A DNA stretch of 64,000 bases from Promethearchaeota archaeon (GCA_030599585.1 JAUVNS010000001.1:347118-411117), one strand, 5' to 3'. Counted from the first letter of the stretch, positions 1 to 8,937 are shown. Notes: generated by a model not told the origin, from the sequence alone. A program made the numbers and translations.

Positions 1-492
1 ATTCTGATTCCCACCTGGAAAATCTGATCTTCCAATACTTCCTCTAAAGAGTAAATCCCCCGTGAACACTATACCGCTAATTTCGTTTCCTCTGAACTTA
101 TTAACATCGGAAGTGTAAAAGCACAAAGATCCTGGACTATGACCTGGTGTTTCTAAAGTAAGGAGGTTTATCTTTCCGATTTTAATTACATCTCCCTCAA
201 CTAACCACCGGTTAGCTTCTTTTTGTTTGAATGTTCCAGAATCGTATTCTTTCTTATTATACATCAGGGGTATTTGAAAGTGGCGCATTATTTTGCCTAC
301 TTTTGTTGTGTGATCGAAATGACCGTGCGTTAACAAAACTGCAATTGGTTTTCCGTTCAATTCGTCAATACTCCTAATTATAGCTTCGGCGTTTCCTCCT
401 GGATCTATTACAACAATTTCTTTGGTCTTGTCTGATCCAAAAATATAGCAATTAGTACCCAATTGTCCTACGATAAGCTTTTTGAAAATCAT
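1..492 (-). CDS. MBL-fold hydrolase, glyoxalase II-like (C-terminus cut by window edge)
   Basis: The ORF track misses this because the frame is open at base 1; I translated it by hand from ATG at 490-492. About 164 residues are visible, starting MIFKKLIVGQLGTNCYIF. The metal-binding signature THGHFDHT (HxHxDH) is near residue 56, a second histidine lies in ETPGHSPGS, and a metal-bridging Asp in FTGDLLFRGSIGR. This is the usual order for small hydroxyacylglutathione hydrolase-like proteins of about 200 residues, so perhaps 40 residues are missing. Such proteins hydrolyse thioesters or related esters in the cytoplasm; the substrate here is unknown. The family call is firm, the function generic. 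Confidence 0.88.
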   Translation of the reverse strand, partial: MIFKKLIVGQLGTNCYIFGSDKTKEIVVIDPGGNAEAIIRSIDELNGKPIAVLLTHGHFDHTTKVGKIMRHFQIPLMYNKKEYDSGTFKQKEANRWLVEGDVIKIGKINLLTLETPGHSPGSLCFYTSDVNKFRGNEISGIVFTGDLLFRGSIGRSDFPGGNQN

Positions 493-601
493 TTTTTCGT
501 AACTCCTTCTAATCATCTAAATATATCATCTTTTTAATAAAAAAAGAAAGAAAGATTAAAAATAACTGCTGAGAATATGAGATTTTAGCACAAAGTGAAG
601 T

Positions 602-889
602 CTATTTATTGTTTATTAGATTATTAATTTCTACTAATCTATTATACACATCTAAACCTTTAGGCGTTAATTTTACATATTTCTTTTTGTTGTTCTGCTC
701 AATCGCAATCAATCCCCTATCAATTAAATCCTCTTTAACTCGGAAATACGAATTGTAGTAGCTAAACTTGTTCAATTCGTTATAAAAGGAGTGTTTATCG
801 ATTTTATGCCCTTTAGAATTCATTAGGACTTCTAATGTATCTCTAAAACCTTTCTTCTTTAAAAAGCTTATCAAATCATCAATTGTCAT
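602..889 (-). CDS. Small winged-helix DNA-binding protein
   Basis: A 95-residue basic protein. An alpha-helical first half is followed by a probable wing: RGLIAIEQNNKKKYVKLTPKG, two strands around a basic turn ending in the LTPKG motif common in archaeal MarR/PadR-like winged helices. No ligand-binding domain or membrane segment is visible. It is transcribed away from the N-formylglutamate amidohydrolase-like gene and behind no obvious operon partner, so its target is unknown. The family assignment rests on the shape of the C-terminal half only. Confidence 0.6.
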   Translation of the reverse strand: MTIDDLISFLKKKGFRDTLEVLMNSKGHKIDKHSFYNELNKFSYYNSYFRVKEDLIDRGLIAIEQNNKKKYVKLTPKGLDVYNRLVEINNLINNK

Positions 890-1154
890 TCTATCCCTTA
901 CCTTATTTAAATGGTATCAACTAAATTTACTTAAATGTAATAAAATAAAACTTTCAAAATTAAAAAACATTTTGAAAATAATTATTAAGCCAATAATGAA
1001 ATAAACAAATAATTTAAATTATGGGCTCAAATTCCCTAAAAACAAAATAATCCTTAAAGTTAAACGCTCATCAAAATAAACTGGAGTAAATTAGGTCACA
1101 ATTCTCATATTAATTTATCAAAATTTATTACTTGGAAATAATTTTTAAACTTGA

Positions 1155-1880
1155 ATGGACTTTAGAAGATATTTTGAATTCGCAAAAGGTAACACACCAG
1201 TTATCCTATCTTGTCCTCATGGAGGATACAAAAAGCCAAAGAGAATACCAGATAAAACAGTCGGACCTCGAATTGCTGACAAGAATACGTACTTCATCGC
1301 AAAGTTGATTATAAGTTCATTAAAAGTTAGAAATATCCGAATTTTCTATATTCTTAACAAAATCCACAGAAGTAAAGTAGATTTAAATCGACCTTCGCAA
1401 TCGGAAAGTTCCTACAATCGATCTTCTATTGAAGCCAAGACGATTTTTCATTCTTATCAAGAAATTTTGAACGATTTCGCTCAAGAGTGCGTATCAAACT
1501 ACGGAAGAGCGTTAATAATAGATTTTCATGGATATACAAAGCCTTATAGAGAATATCCAGATGTAATTTTTGGTCACATCTTCGGGAAAACCCTCGACTT
1601 ATTAGAAGATTTAAACAAGCAAGATTGTAAGAAATATTGGGGTTGTTCACAGTTACAAAACGAATTCTCTAAGCATTTCAAAATGGACGATGGTCTGGCT
1701 TTAACGGAACATAATTTATCTTACTCTGGGGGATATATAACTCAACAATTTTTTAAAAAAAGCCAAATAAACGCCCTTCAAATAGAGGTCGCAAAAAGCA
1801 TTCGCTTGGACTTAAAACTTACAAAAACTCTTGTAAACGCATTCACAAAAGCCATTATCGAATCTATTAGTGAAACATGA
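1155..1880 (+). CDS. N-formylglutamate amidohydrolase-like protein
   Basis: A 241-residue protein with the features of the N-formylglutamate amidohydrolase (FGase) family. PVILSCPHGG near residue 15 matches the N-terminal S-x-PHGG signature, DLNRPSQSE near residue 76 is the following conserved block, and IIDFHGYTK near residue 122 carries the DxHG metal/catalytic motif. EHNLSYSGGYITQ corresponds to the late substrate-loop region. In bacteria the family cleaves N-formyl-L-glutamate in histidine degradation; archaeal members are often of unknown substrate and no hut genes are nearby. The start ATG follows an A/T-rich leader. Confidence 0.7.
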   Translation: MDFRRYFEFAKGNTPVILSCPHGGYKKPKRIPDKTVGPRIADKNTYFIAKLIISSLKVRNIRIFYILNKIHRSKVDLNRPSQSESSYNRSSIEAKTIFHSYQEILNDFAQECVSNYGRALIIDFHGYTKPYREYPDVIFGHIFGKTLDLLEDLNKQDCKKYWGCSQLQNEFSKHFKMDDGLALTEHNLSYSGGYITQQFFKKSQINALQIEVAKSIRLDLKLTKTLVNAFTKAIIESISET

Positions 1881-1896
1881 ATTGAATTATTTTTAG

Positions 1897-2115
1897 TTAT
1901 GCGTCACTAAAAATTTGATTTAGAAGCGTAAAGAAGAAAAATACCGCAAATAGTAGTAAAATAGCTGGAATAAAACCTAAAATCTGAAGTGCAACCAAAC
2001 TACTAATTATTGGAACAGGGTTAACGTAAAGAATGAAATAAACAAAAATAAACGATAGTAGAAAAAAAATTGTAAATGCTATATCTTTACAGATATACTT
2101 TTTTTTCTCGTCCAT
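1897..2115 (-). CDS. Small two-helix membrane protein
   Basis: 72 residues: a charged N-terminus (MDEKKKYICKD), one hydrophobic helix (about 12-32), a short proline-containing loop, and a second helix (about 38-65) ending FFFFTLLNQIF. It has no recognisable family. The next ORF downstream in coordinates (2172-2381) has the same layout and a similar FFFF patch, so the two are probably diverged tandem copies. Function unknown. Confidence 0.5.
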   Translation of the reverse strand: MDEKKKYICKDIAFTIFFLLSFIFVYFILYVNPVPIISSLVALQILGFIPAILLLFAVFFFFTLLNQIFSDA

Positions 2116-2171
2116 GGTAAATATGTAACTGATTAACCTATAAAAATGTTCTTATAATAATAATACAGCGC

Positions 2172-2381
2172 TCAGCCTTTCCGAATTACATAATGTAAAG
2201 CGGAAAAGAAAAAAAACCCCATAAAAAAAATAAGCGTTACCATGACTACAATAGTAATCTGATATTCCACCCAATTGTTAAACTCAGCGATTACTAGAAA
2301 AGTAATAGCACAGATAACAGAGATTAAAAATACAATAAAAAGAAGTGTATATTTTAAAAAATCTTTTTTCCGTTCATGCAT
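2172..2381 (-). CDS. Small two-helix membrane protein, likely paralogue of the 1897-2115 ORF
   Basis: 69 residues with a charged start (MHERKKDFLKY), two hydrophobic helices (about 12-32 and 40-63) and the end FFFFSALHYVIRKG. Length, charge pattern and topology match the neighbouring 72-residue ORF, suggesting local duplication. Both lie on the same strand 56 bp apart and may be cotranscribed with the 112-residue membrane protein upstream (2466-2804). No family recognised. Confidence 0.5.
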   Translation of the reverse strand: MHERKKDFLKYTLLFIVFLISVICAITFLVIAEFNNWVEYQITIVVMVTLIFFMGFFFFSALHYVIRKG

Positions 2382-2465
2382 TGTTAAAATTGTAAATGAA
2401 CATCCATCTTTAAGAATTGTGTCTATATTAATAGACTAAAATAGATGAATGCCAGATTAATTTTC

Positions 2466-2804
2466 TCAACTCATCATCTCGAGGACAACTATCAATATGC
2501 CATAAAGGATGTAAGGGATAAATGGAAGTATCAAAGCAATAAAGACTAAACCTATTGGTCCAATAAACCCTATACTAAGTGGAATCCACCACCACGAAAG
2601 CCCTCCTCCAACCATAAGATAAACGGATACAATTAACCCTAAAATTGCACCTGCTATCAATAACCCTTTCATAGGCCCCTTATGTAATAAATACGCATAG
2701 TATTTACCCATAAAAGAATTTTTACTCTCTATTAATGCTTTTCTATCCGAAATCTCCTCTTTTTCTTCAAGCACATATAATTGTTCTTCAATCACATTAA
2801 CCAC
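2466..2804 (-). CDS. Small membrane protein of unknown function
   Basis: 112 residues. A soluble, acidic N-terminal 40 residues (VIEEQLYVLEEKEEISDRK) precede two or three hydrophobic segments between residues 47 and 112, including a glycine-rich GAILGLIVSVYLMVGGGLSWWW stretch. No catalytic motif or known family is recognised. It is the first gene of a three-gene minus-strand run of small membrane proteins. Confidence 0.5.
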   Translation of the reverse strand: MVNVIEEQLYVLEEKEEISDRKALIESKNSFMGKYYAYLLHKGPMKGLLIAGAILGLIVSVYLMVGGGLSWWWIPLSIGFIGPIGLVFIALILPFIPYILYGILIVVLEMMS

Positions 2805-3181
2805 CTTTTATTTTTCATTAATTTATTTTTATTTTGAGTTTTTAATTAAATAAAATAAGGTTGAAAGTATATTACTAGTTTATTGTCTAAAACTTTAACT
2901 GAACTTTTGGACTCTTATTAAGTCTCATTTTTTGTCGGTTTAAGCTCACTTTCTCTGAAATCTGTTCAGATTAAACACAATTTAAATTGAAAATATGAAT
3001 CGAGTTCAGTCTAAAATCTAAAATCTAAACAATATTCAATTGAAATAAATATTTATGTTCATTTAATGTGAAAAAAATGAAAAAAATGAAAATTATCGTA
3101 ATGTTTATAACTATTTTTTCATAATATAATAGTAATAGGGAATTTTTTCCCACATCAAAGTAAAAGGTGATGTGATAAAAA
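2805..3181. other. Gene-poor intergenic region
   Basis: This 377-bp A/T-rich stretch separates divergent genes. It holds a short imperfect repeat (TCTAAAA units near 3012) and a 5-bp-arm palindrome GGGAATTTTTTCCC near 3139. A tiny ORF starting MKKMKKMKIIVMF stops after 18 codons and resembles the start of a signal peptide, but it has no downstream continuation. I see no RNA gene. Confidence 0.4.
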
Positions 3182-3397
3182 GTGATAAAATGTGAAAAAT
3201 GCGGTATGCTTCATGCGTTATACCACGATTGTAATCAAATTACAATAGGTCATGGAGTAGTATTTGAGGACGACCGAAAATGTTACGATTGGAACTGTTT
3301 TATAACAGACGCTCCAAGAATATACAAAATTGAAGAGAGAATTTTAGATAGTATTCTTAACAATCCAAAGGAAAATCCGTTATTAATTTACGAGTAA
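3182..3397 (+). CDS. Small cysteine-containing protein, possible zinc-binding
   Basis: 71 residues beginning MIKCEKCGMLHALYHDC, with a CxxC pair, a His and a later Cys that could bind one zinc, plus two more cysteines in KCYDWNCF. A ribosome-binding sequence AAAGGTGATGTG lies about 15 bases upstream. The leader contains near-repeats of GTGATAAAA, so the start may also be read at the preceding GTG. No known family and no operon partner; function unknown. Confidence 0.45.
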   Translation: MIKCEKCGMLHALYHDCNQITIGHGVVFEDDRKCYDWNCFITDAPRIYKIEERILDSILNNPKENPLLIYE

Positions 3398-3506
3398 TTT
3401 TTATTAACTTATTTCTATTTTTAAATCGTATATCAGGAAATTTCTAACTTTATAAATTAAAAAAGATAATTTCTTAAGCTACTATTTCATCTTAAAACCA
3501 TTCATT

Positions 3507-4409
3507 ATGGTTAAAGAAGTATTTGAGTCAGACATTGTAATCATTGGGCATGTAGCGAAAGATATCATAGAAATCGACGGAGTGAGCAAATCGGTACTAG
3601 GAGGTGCCGTGTATTACGGCGGGTTAGCTGGTAGTCGAATGGGATTAAGAATAGCGATCATTACGCGGTTGAAGGCCGAAGATTTCCCAATTTTGGATTC
3701 GTTTGAGAAAAATGGTATCAAATACTTTGCGTATCCGGCTAAAGAAACTTCAGGAATTAAAAACATATACTCTTCGGAAAATATGGAATATAGAACTTAC
3801 GAACCTTTAGGTTTTGCGGGTGCGTTTAAAAAGGAAGAAATCCCAGTTATTACTACAAAATTTTTTGTTATAGGTTCGATAATTGCTGGCGAAATCGATT
3901 TAGAGCTGTTAGAATACTTGAATAAAAAATATAACGGCAGATTGGGGCTTGACATTCAAGGATTTCTTAGAGGTGTAAAGGATAATAAAATGCAGTATTT
4001 CAACTTAACAGAAAAAGAGAAAGTTGAAATAATATCTAAAGTGGATTACTTAAAAGTTGACGAAACGGAAGCGAAAGTGCTAACAAATCTCTCTTCTTTA
4101 CAAGATGCAGGAAAGCAACTCATTAATTTAGGACCGAAGGAAGTTCTTATCACGCACCAAAGAGGAATCAACTTAGTTTCAAGAGAAGGATCATACTTCT
4201 TTCCTTGGAAAAATAAAGGTAGTGTAGGGAGGACAGGTAGAGGAGATACTGCCTTTATAAGTTATTTAGGATCGCGAATAACGAGAAGTCCAGAAGAATC
4301 CTTACGATTTTCTGCAGCGTTAACATCGCTTAAAATGGAATCAATGGAACCATTTTCATTACCTTTAAGTGCGGTTGAAAAATTGATAAGGGAGGAATAT
4401 GTTCAATGA
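3507..4409 (+). CDS. PfkB/ribokinase-family sugar or nucleoside kinase
   Basis: 300 residues. The N-terminus VIIGHVAKDIIEIDG and GGAVYYGGLAGSRMG match the PfkB substrate-binding start. The C-terminal catalytic signature GRTGRGDTAFISYLGSR is a GxGD anion-hole variant with Arg in place of the usual Ala. PfkB enzymes use ATP to phosphorylate sugars, nucleosides or related alcohols; the substrate cannot be told from sequence. Its stop overlaps the next start by 4 bp (ATGA), so it is translationally coupled to the NrdG-like radical SAM gene. Confidence 0.85.
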   Translation: MVKEVFESDIVIIGHVAKDIIEIDGVSKSVLGGAVYYGGLAGSRMGLRIAIITRLKAEDFPILDSFEKNGIKYFAYPAKETSGIKNIYSSENMEYRTYEPLGFAGAFKKEEIPVITTKFFVIGSIIAGEIDLELLEYLNKKYNGRLGLDIQGFLRGVKDNKMQYFNLTEKEKVEIISKVDYLKVDETEAKVLTNLSSLQDAGKQLINLGPKEVLITHQRGINLVSREGSYFFPWKNKGSVGRTGRGDTAFISYLGSRITRSPEESLRFSAALTSLKMESMEPFSLPLSAVEKLIREEYVQ

Positions 4410-5164
4410 GAGTCGGTGGAATTATAGATATATCAACAAAGGACATTCCTAATAGGTCAACAATGGTTATTTTCACGGTTGGGTGCAATTTGAGTTGCGA
4501 ATTTTGCCACAATAAATATCTACTACATAAAGCCGTAGGGAGAGACATCGATATTCCCGAATTAATGGGACAAATTAAAAGTAACATGTTAGTTAGTAGT
4601 GTGAGCATTTCTGGAGGAGAACCTACGCTTCAAAAGGATTTGCTTGATCTATGTACAGAAATAAAGAATGTTGGAAAATATATCAGTATTGACACAAATG
4701 GAACAAATCCGAAATCGATTGTGGAATTACTGCCATATATCAACAGAATTGCTTTAGATATGAAAGGTCCACTCAACAATAAGAGACTAACCAAAATTAC
4801 AGGAAATCAAATTAATTCCAACCTGATTGTTGAGACGTTTAGAGCTGTAAACAATCGTAAGGATATTGATTTTGAAATAAGAACGACTTACGTGGGAAAT
4901 TTGATGAAATCGAACGATATCGACAAGATTATTTCATTCCTAAGAAAAAATCATTTCCGGGGGAGTTTTGTTCTTCAACAATATCAATACTCCGAAGGCG
5001 TTGGTGAAGAAAATAAACTTAAATTTCAAAAACCAGATCATTTTACATTACTCAATATCCTAAAGCCTTATAGAAATATGGATTTACCCTTCGAAATCTA
5101 TTTGAGAGACGACATAGTAGGATATAGTAGGATAGATAAATTATACGAGTATCTTGATGCCTAA
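4406..5164 (+). CDS. Radical SAM activating enzyme, NrdG2-like
   Basis: 252 residues. The motif CNLSCEFCHNKYL near residue 27 is the CxxxCxxC radical SAM cluster site, with the CHN variant typical of activases of anaerobic ribonucleotide reductase and pyruvate formate-lyase. SISGGEPTLQ is the SAM-binding GGEP motif, and the N-terminal GGIIDISTKDIPNRSTMVIFT matches archaeal NrdG2-type proteins. Such enzymes generate a 5'-deoxyadenosyl radical to install a glycyl radical on a partner. No anaerobic NrdD is in the window, but a glycyl radical enzyme lies at 10.8-13.2 kb. It overlaps the PfkB gene by 4 bp. Confidence 0.8.
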   Translation: MRVGGIIDISTKDIPNRSTMVIFTVGCNLSCEFCHNKYLLHKAVGRDIDIPELMGQIKSNMLVSSVSISGGEPTLQKDLLDLCTEIKNVGKYISIDTNGTNPKSIVELLPYINRIALDMKGPLNNKRLTKITGNQINSNLIVETFRAVNNRKDIDFEIRTTYVGNLMKSNDIDKIISFLRKNHFRGSFVLQQYQYSEGVGEENKLKFQKPDHFTLLNILKPYRNMDLPFEIYLRDDIVGYSRIDKLYEYLDA

Positions 5165-5175
5165 AGGTGAAAAGA

Positions 5176-5343
5176 ATGAGCAAAGATAATGAAGAATCCA
5201 ATAAAGAAAATGACAAGATGAAAGACGACCCTAAAGACGAATTAGATAACCAATGGGAAATGCAAGACCAAATTCATAAAACATGTAAAATGAAAGGAGA
5301 CAGTGAAGAAAGGCAAAAAAAGTGGAAAGAAAAATATGGTTAA
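5176..5343 (+). CDS. Very small charged protein (55 aa)
   Basis: Too short for the ORF track. ATG at 5176 follows the radical SAM stop by 11 bp, with AAAGGTGA as ribosome-binding site at 5163-5170. The 55-residue product is dominated by Lys, Glu, Asp and Asn (MSKDNEESNKENDKMKDDPK) and ends ERQKKWKEKYG. It is probably soluble, may be partly disordered, and has one Cys. Placement and the strong RBS support translation; function is unknown. Confidence 0.5.
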   Translation: MSKDNEESNKENDKMKDDPKDELDNQWEMQDQIHKTCKMKGDSEERQKKWKEKYG

Positions 5344-5361
5344 TTTTTAAGTACCTTTGAT

Positions 5362-6696
5362 TTATTTACTGGCTTTTGTTTCGATTTTTGATTTCATTGT
5401 ATAAAAAACGACTACTCCACATAAGATAATAATTATTTGGATAATAACAATCAACAAATCAAAAGTAAAAAGTAGTCCGAAACAAACAATACAACCTAAT
5501 AGTGCAACTATTGGAAACCAACCAATATTGGGTTTTTGCTTAAAAGGTCGATCAAGCTCGGGTTTTTTCTTACGTAAAACTATTAGGCTTAAATTCACGA
5601 GGAAAAAAGTAATTAACACTCCAAACACAGTGGCGTTGGCGACAATAGATATGTCCCCCAAAAACAATGGAATTATTGTTAAAATCAAGGTTGCTAAAAC
5701 TGCTAGGACGGGTGTTCTATGCTTAGGTGATATTTTACTCAATCCTTCTGGTAACGCTTTATCTCTTGCCATTCCGTACATCATTCTTGAGGTAACAATC
5801 ATCATTATCATAACGGTGTTAGCTGTAGCAAAGAGGGCTATAAAAGACATAATGATTCCACCTGTAGGACCTAAAACAGCTGAAACAACGCTGTTTAAAG
5901 GAGCTGAAGAAGAAGCGATATCTTCATATGGTAAAATACTCACAACTGATATGGCAGTTAAACAATATAAAACAGTTGTGATGATGATCGAATAAATTAT
6001 AGCTCGAGGAAGATTCCTAGCAGGTTCTTTAACTTCTTCAGATATATTCGCGATATCTTCAAATCCAATATACGCAAAAAATATTAAAGCAACCGCAGAA
6101 AAAACGCCACCGAAAGAGCCTCCTAAAGGGAGCACAAAATAGTTGACTGTACCTAAAAACGGGAAACCTATTATAATAATTAAAATGAGCCCGGATGCTT
6201 CAATTAATGTAAATATGATATTTGTCCATGTAGATGCCCTTATTCCAATGAAGTTGATAAGACTTAGAATTACTATAAGTAAAACAGCGAAAATTATAAC
6301 AAGAATAATCGAGGGAATCCCGATTAAATTGGCTAAGTACCATGCAAAACCTAAAGCAACCGTAGCTGCAGAAAGTATCCCTGAAAATATTATTATCCAT
6401 CCAAGAAGAAACGATAAAATTCGGATTTTGAAGGCTTCCTCTGTATACACAAACTCAGCAGCACTTTTAGGGAACATAGCAGAAAGTTCAGCATACGATA
6501 AACCAGTTAATGCTCCAGTAACTGAAGCTATTAGAAAAGCTAACCACGAAAAGTTTCCCGTAATTCCTACTACTTCTCCAATTAAAGCATATATTCCTGC
6601 TCCTAGGACATTTCCGATTCCATAGACAGTAACACCGAATAACGATATCCTTCTTTTAAGTTCAGGTCTTTTCTTAACTTCTTCCAATAAATTCAC
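5362..6696 (-). CDS. APC-family amino acid permease
   Basis: 444 residues with about 12 hydrophobic helices. The first helix carries GIGNVLGAGIYALIGEVVG, the GxGxxxGxGIY signature of amino acid-polyamine-organocation (APC) transporters. FFAYIGFEDIANISEEVKEPARNLPRAI near residue 205 is the conserved helix 6-7 block. These proteins import amino acids, usually by proton symport or exchange. Substrate not predictable; it stands alone on the minus strand. Plus-strand ORFs inside it are shadows. Confidence 0.9.
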   Translation of the reverse strand: MNLLEEVKKRPELKRRISLFGVTVYGIGNVLGAGIYALIGEVVGITGNFSWLAFLIASVTGALTGLSYAELSAMFPKSAAEFVYTEEAFKIRILSFLLGWIIIFSGILSAATVALGFAWYLANLIGIPSIILVIIFAVLLIVILSLINFIGIRASTWTNIIFTLIEASGLILIIIIGFPFLGTVNYFVLPLGGSFGGVFSAVALIFFAYIGFEDIANISEEVKEPARNLPRAIIYSIIITTVLYCLTAISVVSILPYEDIASSSAPLNSVVSAVLGPTGGIIMSFIALFATANTVMIMMIVTSRMMYGMARDKALPEGLSKISPKHRTPVLAVLATLILTIIPLFLGDISIVANATVFGVLITFFLVNLSLIVLRKKKPELDRPFKQKPNIGWFPIVALLGCIVCFGLLFTFDLLIVIIQIIIILCGVVVFYTMKSKIETKASK

Positions 6697-6786
6697 CTAT
6701 CTAAATATAAATAATTCTATACTTCGCCTAATAAAAAGTTACATTTGAAACCTTGAAATCGTTTTAATCCAGAAATAGATGTTGTT

Positions 6787-7302
6787 CTATTTTAACTTTT
6801 CCGGTCTAATTATACATGCTTGTTGACGATGATGATGAGGCTTAGCGTGTTGTAACCTAATTTCTCTCCTTTTTTTAGCTTCCTCAGAGCGTCTTTTTTC
6901 ACTTTCAGTCTCAGAAATCAGCCCGGGTACTTCAGTTGGTTTATCATCCTTACCCAGAGCTACAAATGTAAGGTAGGCGGACCCAATATGGGTGTGAGTG
7001 CCAGTTTTTAGGCATTCTGCCTCTACTCTTACTCCAATTTCCATCGAAGTTTTTGAAACATAATTCATTGACGCTTTAATAAAAACTAAGTTCCCAATGT
7101 AAGCAGGTGAAATAAAATCGAAACGATCTACCGATGCAGTAACTACATTAGTGTGCGTATGTCTCGCTGCCACAATAGCTCCCGCTTGATCAACAAGTTT
7201 TAGAAGATTACCCCCATGGACATTGCCCGAGGGATTTGCGTGCTCTGGCATCATTACTTGCGCAATCTCAACCTTTGATTGCGAAACTGTTTTAGCTTCC
7301 AA
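6787..7302 (-). CDS. Hotdog-fold acyl-CoA thioesterase
   Basis: 171 residues. MMPEHANPSGNVHGGNLLKLVDQAGAI is the classic BACH/YciA-type hotdog signature (catalytic Asn/Asp around GNVHGG), followed by TASVDRFDFISPAYIGNLV. The C-terminal tail is basic and His-rich (HAKPHHHRQQ), an oddity for the family. It hydrolyses acyl-CoA to free acid and CoA in the cytoplasm. The start in the track is TTG. It sits near a crotonase-family gene, but on a separate transcript. Confidence 0.88.
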   Translation of the reverse strand: MEAKTVSQSKVEIAQVMMPEHANPSGNVHGGNLLKLVDQAGAIVAARHTHTNVVTASVDRFDFISPAYIGNLVFIKASMNYVSKTSMEIGVRVEAECLKTGTHTHIGSAYLTFVALGKDDKPTEVPGLISETESEKRRSEEAKKRREIRLQHAKPHHHRQQACIIRPEKLK

Positions 7303-7473
7303 TTTAATCTACCACTAGTTGTCTAATCTGTTTTTAAGATACAAATGATAAAACTAATGATAAAGGTAACTCTTTTAATTTAAAATATATGCTAAAAGAT
7401 ATGCTACGAGCATCTCTTCTATATAGAGAAATTTATATACAATTATTTATTCTATATAAGTAAGTCAAATTAT

Positions 7474-7485
7474 GAATAATCATTC
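7474..7485. promoter_or_regulatory. Palindromic operator candidate (GAATAATCATTC), site 1
   Basis: GAATAATCATTC lies 26 bases upstream of the GTG (35 of the ATG) of the OsmC-family gene. The same 12-mer recurs exactly upstream of the COG1433 gene at 16.1 kb, and variants recur at five other promoters between 16 and 24.3 kb. It is taken to be a shared regulatory site. Confidence 0.6.
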
Positions 7486-7511
7486 TTAATTTAAAAAAAT
7501 ATAGACAAAAA

Positions 7512-8021
7512 GTGAAAAAAATGCCAAGCTTTAAAGAAACATATGAAGCAATAAAAGAAGATTGGAGCAAAGGGGAAAAGAATTTCAACATTGAGTGCGA
7601 GATGTTATCGGAAGGTATGCAAGTTAAATGTACAATGGGAGCAAAGCCTTTTGAAATGATAATCGACGCGCCTCTAGGCTTAGATGGAACAAATGAAGGA
7701 CCATCTCCACTACTCGTTATTTTAGCCTCAATAGGCGCATGTATAGTTGCAGTTACGAAATTTTGGGCTAAGATTATGGACATAAATATCACAGAATTGA
7801 AAGTATTTTCTCGTGGTCATATTAATCTAGGAGCTATATTTGGTCTCGACGATAGTAAACTTGCGGGTTACGATAAACTCGAACCTGTTGTCAGGATTAA
7901 AGCAGACGCCCCCAAAGAAAAAATAGAGGAATTGATGGAAAAAGTATTTTCTCATTGTCCAGTCATAACGAATTTGGGTGGAGCTTCACCTATTACTCCA
8001 AAACTCCAAATAAGAGAATAA
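7512..8021 (+). CDS. OsmC/Ohr-family protein
   Basis: 169 residues. Two redox cysteines sit in the expected places: ASIGACIVAV (peroxidatic position, near residue 80) and VFSHCPVI (near residue 156), with GPSPLLVILASIGAC matching the OsmC core helix. OsmC/Ohr proteins reduce organic hydroperoxides or act as thiol redox proteins. The track starts at GTG; the ATG three codons later (7521) is equally likely. The upstream palindrome at 7474 links it to the metal/Fe-S island at 16-24 kb. Confidence 0.85.
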   Translation: MKKMPSFKETYEAIKEDWSKGEKNFNIECEMLSEGMQVKCTMGAKPFEMIIDAPLGLDGTNEGPSPLLVILASIGACIVAVTKFWAKIMDINITELKVFSRGHINLGAIFGLDDSKLAGYDKLEPVVRIKADAPKEKIEELMEKVFSHCPVITNLGGASPITPKLQIRE

Positions 8022-8032
8022 GTTATATACTA

Positions 8033-8067
8033 TTCTTTGTTTTTTTTAATTTTTTGTTTTCTCTTTT
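8033..8067 (+). terminator. T-rich terminator after OsmC gene
   Basis: Consecutive T-runs (TTTTTTTT, TTTTTT, TTTT, TTTTT) directly follow the OsmC stop, the usual archaeal intrinsic termination signal. They lie before the convergent crotonase gene. Confidence 0.55.
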
Positions 8068-8082
8068 TAAGACTGAATTTCT

Positions 8083-8937
8083 TTAGCGTAGAGGGTATTT
8101 AGGATCTCTCTTTCCAAAAAACGCAGCAGAGGCTTCGTTCACATCTTTGGAACTGAAAGTAAGCACGATACTAGAGTTTTCCAATTGACAAATTGTCTCT
8201 AAACTTGGAGAATCAAGAGTTAAATTTAACGATTGTTTAGTCATTCGCAAACCTAACGGACTCTTCCTTAGCATCTCGTCTGCTAACTCCAACCCAGATT
8301 CTAACAGATCTTTTGACCCAACAGATTTTAAAGCTAATCCAATTTTAACCGATTCTTCAGCCCCGACTTGCCTTCCGGTGTACATTATCTCAGAAGCTCT
8401 CGATAATCCTATTAAGCGAGGAAGAAAATAACTTCCGCCTACATCAGCTCCCGTTAACCCAATATTAATTGAAGCGTTAATAAACTTAACATCAGCACCT
8501 ACAATTCGTATATCTGAAGCCATAGCAAAGCCAAATCCACCTCCTGCAGCTGCACCGTGAACTAAAGCGATAATTGGTTGGCTTATCTTGCGCATCTTTA
8601 TAAAGATCGAACTAATTCGCCACTGATGGTACATTTTTTTTTTAATCGGTTCTGAAACATTTAGAAAATAATATTTTTCGTATCCTTCAGGTTTCTTTTT
8701 AGTGTTTAAGATCAATGCCTCCTGTAAATCAGTTCCCGCACAGAATGCCCTTCCCTCAGCTCTTAAAATTACCACACGACAATCTAAATTTACCATTAGA
8801 TGATCGAATACCTCGTGTAATTCCTTTTCCATTTGGAAGTTAATAGCATTCAATTTTTCCGGACGATTTAAGGAAAGAATTCCAATTCCATTTTCCTTTA
8901 ATTCAAATTTAATAGTCTCAAAATTCACTTTTATCAC
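8083..8937 (-). CDS. Enoyl-CoA hydratase/isomerase (crotonase) family protein
   Basis: 284 residues. GIGILSLNRPEKLNAINFQM is the crotonase N-terminal signature. The first oxyanion-hole segment is AEGRAFCAGTDLQEA and the second ALVHGAAAGGGFGFAMASDIRI (GAAAGGG). TGADVGGSYFLPRLIGLSRA follows, where classical hydratases place a catalytic Glu; here the aligned region reads ADVGGSYFLP without an obvious second Glu, so isomerase or hydrolase activity is possible. It acts on acyl-CoA thioesters. Single-gene unit on the minus strand. Confidence 0.87.
   Translation of the reverse strand: MIKVNFETIKFELKENGIGILSLNRPEKLNAINFQMEKELHEVFDHLMVNLDCRVVILRAEGRAFCAGTDLQEALILNTKKKPEGYEKYYFLNVSEPIKKKMYHQWRISSIFIKMRKISQPIIALVHGAAAGGGFGFAMASDIRIVGADVKFINASINIGLTGADVGGSYFLPRLIGLSRASEIMYTGRQVGAEESVKIGLALKSVGSKDLLESGLELADEMLRKSPLGLRMTKQSLNLTLDSPSLETICQLENSSIVLTFSSKDVNEASAAFFGKRDPKYPLR

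Noticed and set aside
3077-3124. Short signal-peptide-like ORF MKKMKKMKIIVMF
   Set aside because: Ends after 18 codons with no in-frame continuation; probably chance in A-rich DNA.
4330-4608. Minus-strand and opposite-frame ORFs overlapping confident genes (for example 4330, 5528, 6143, 7433, 16832, 40640, 42647)
   Set aside because: They are shadows of genes with clear family motifs on the other strand or frame.
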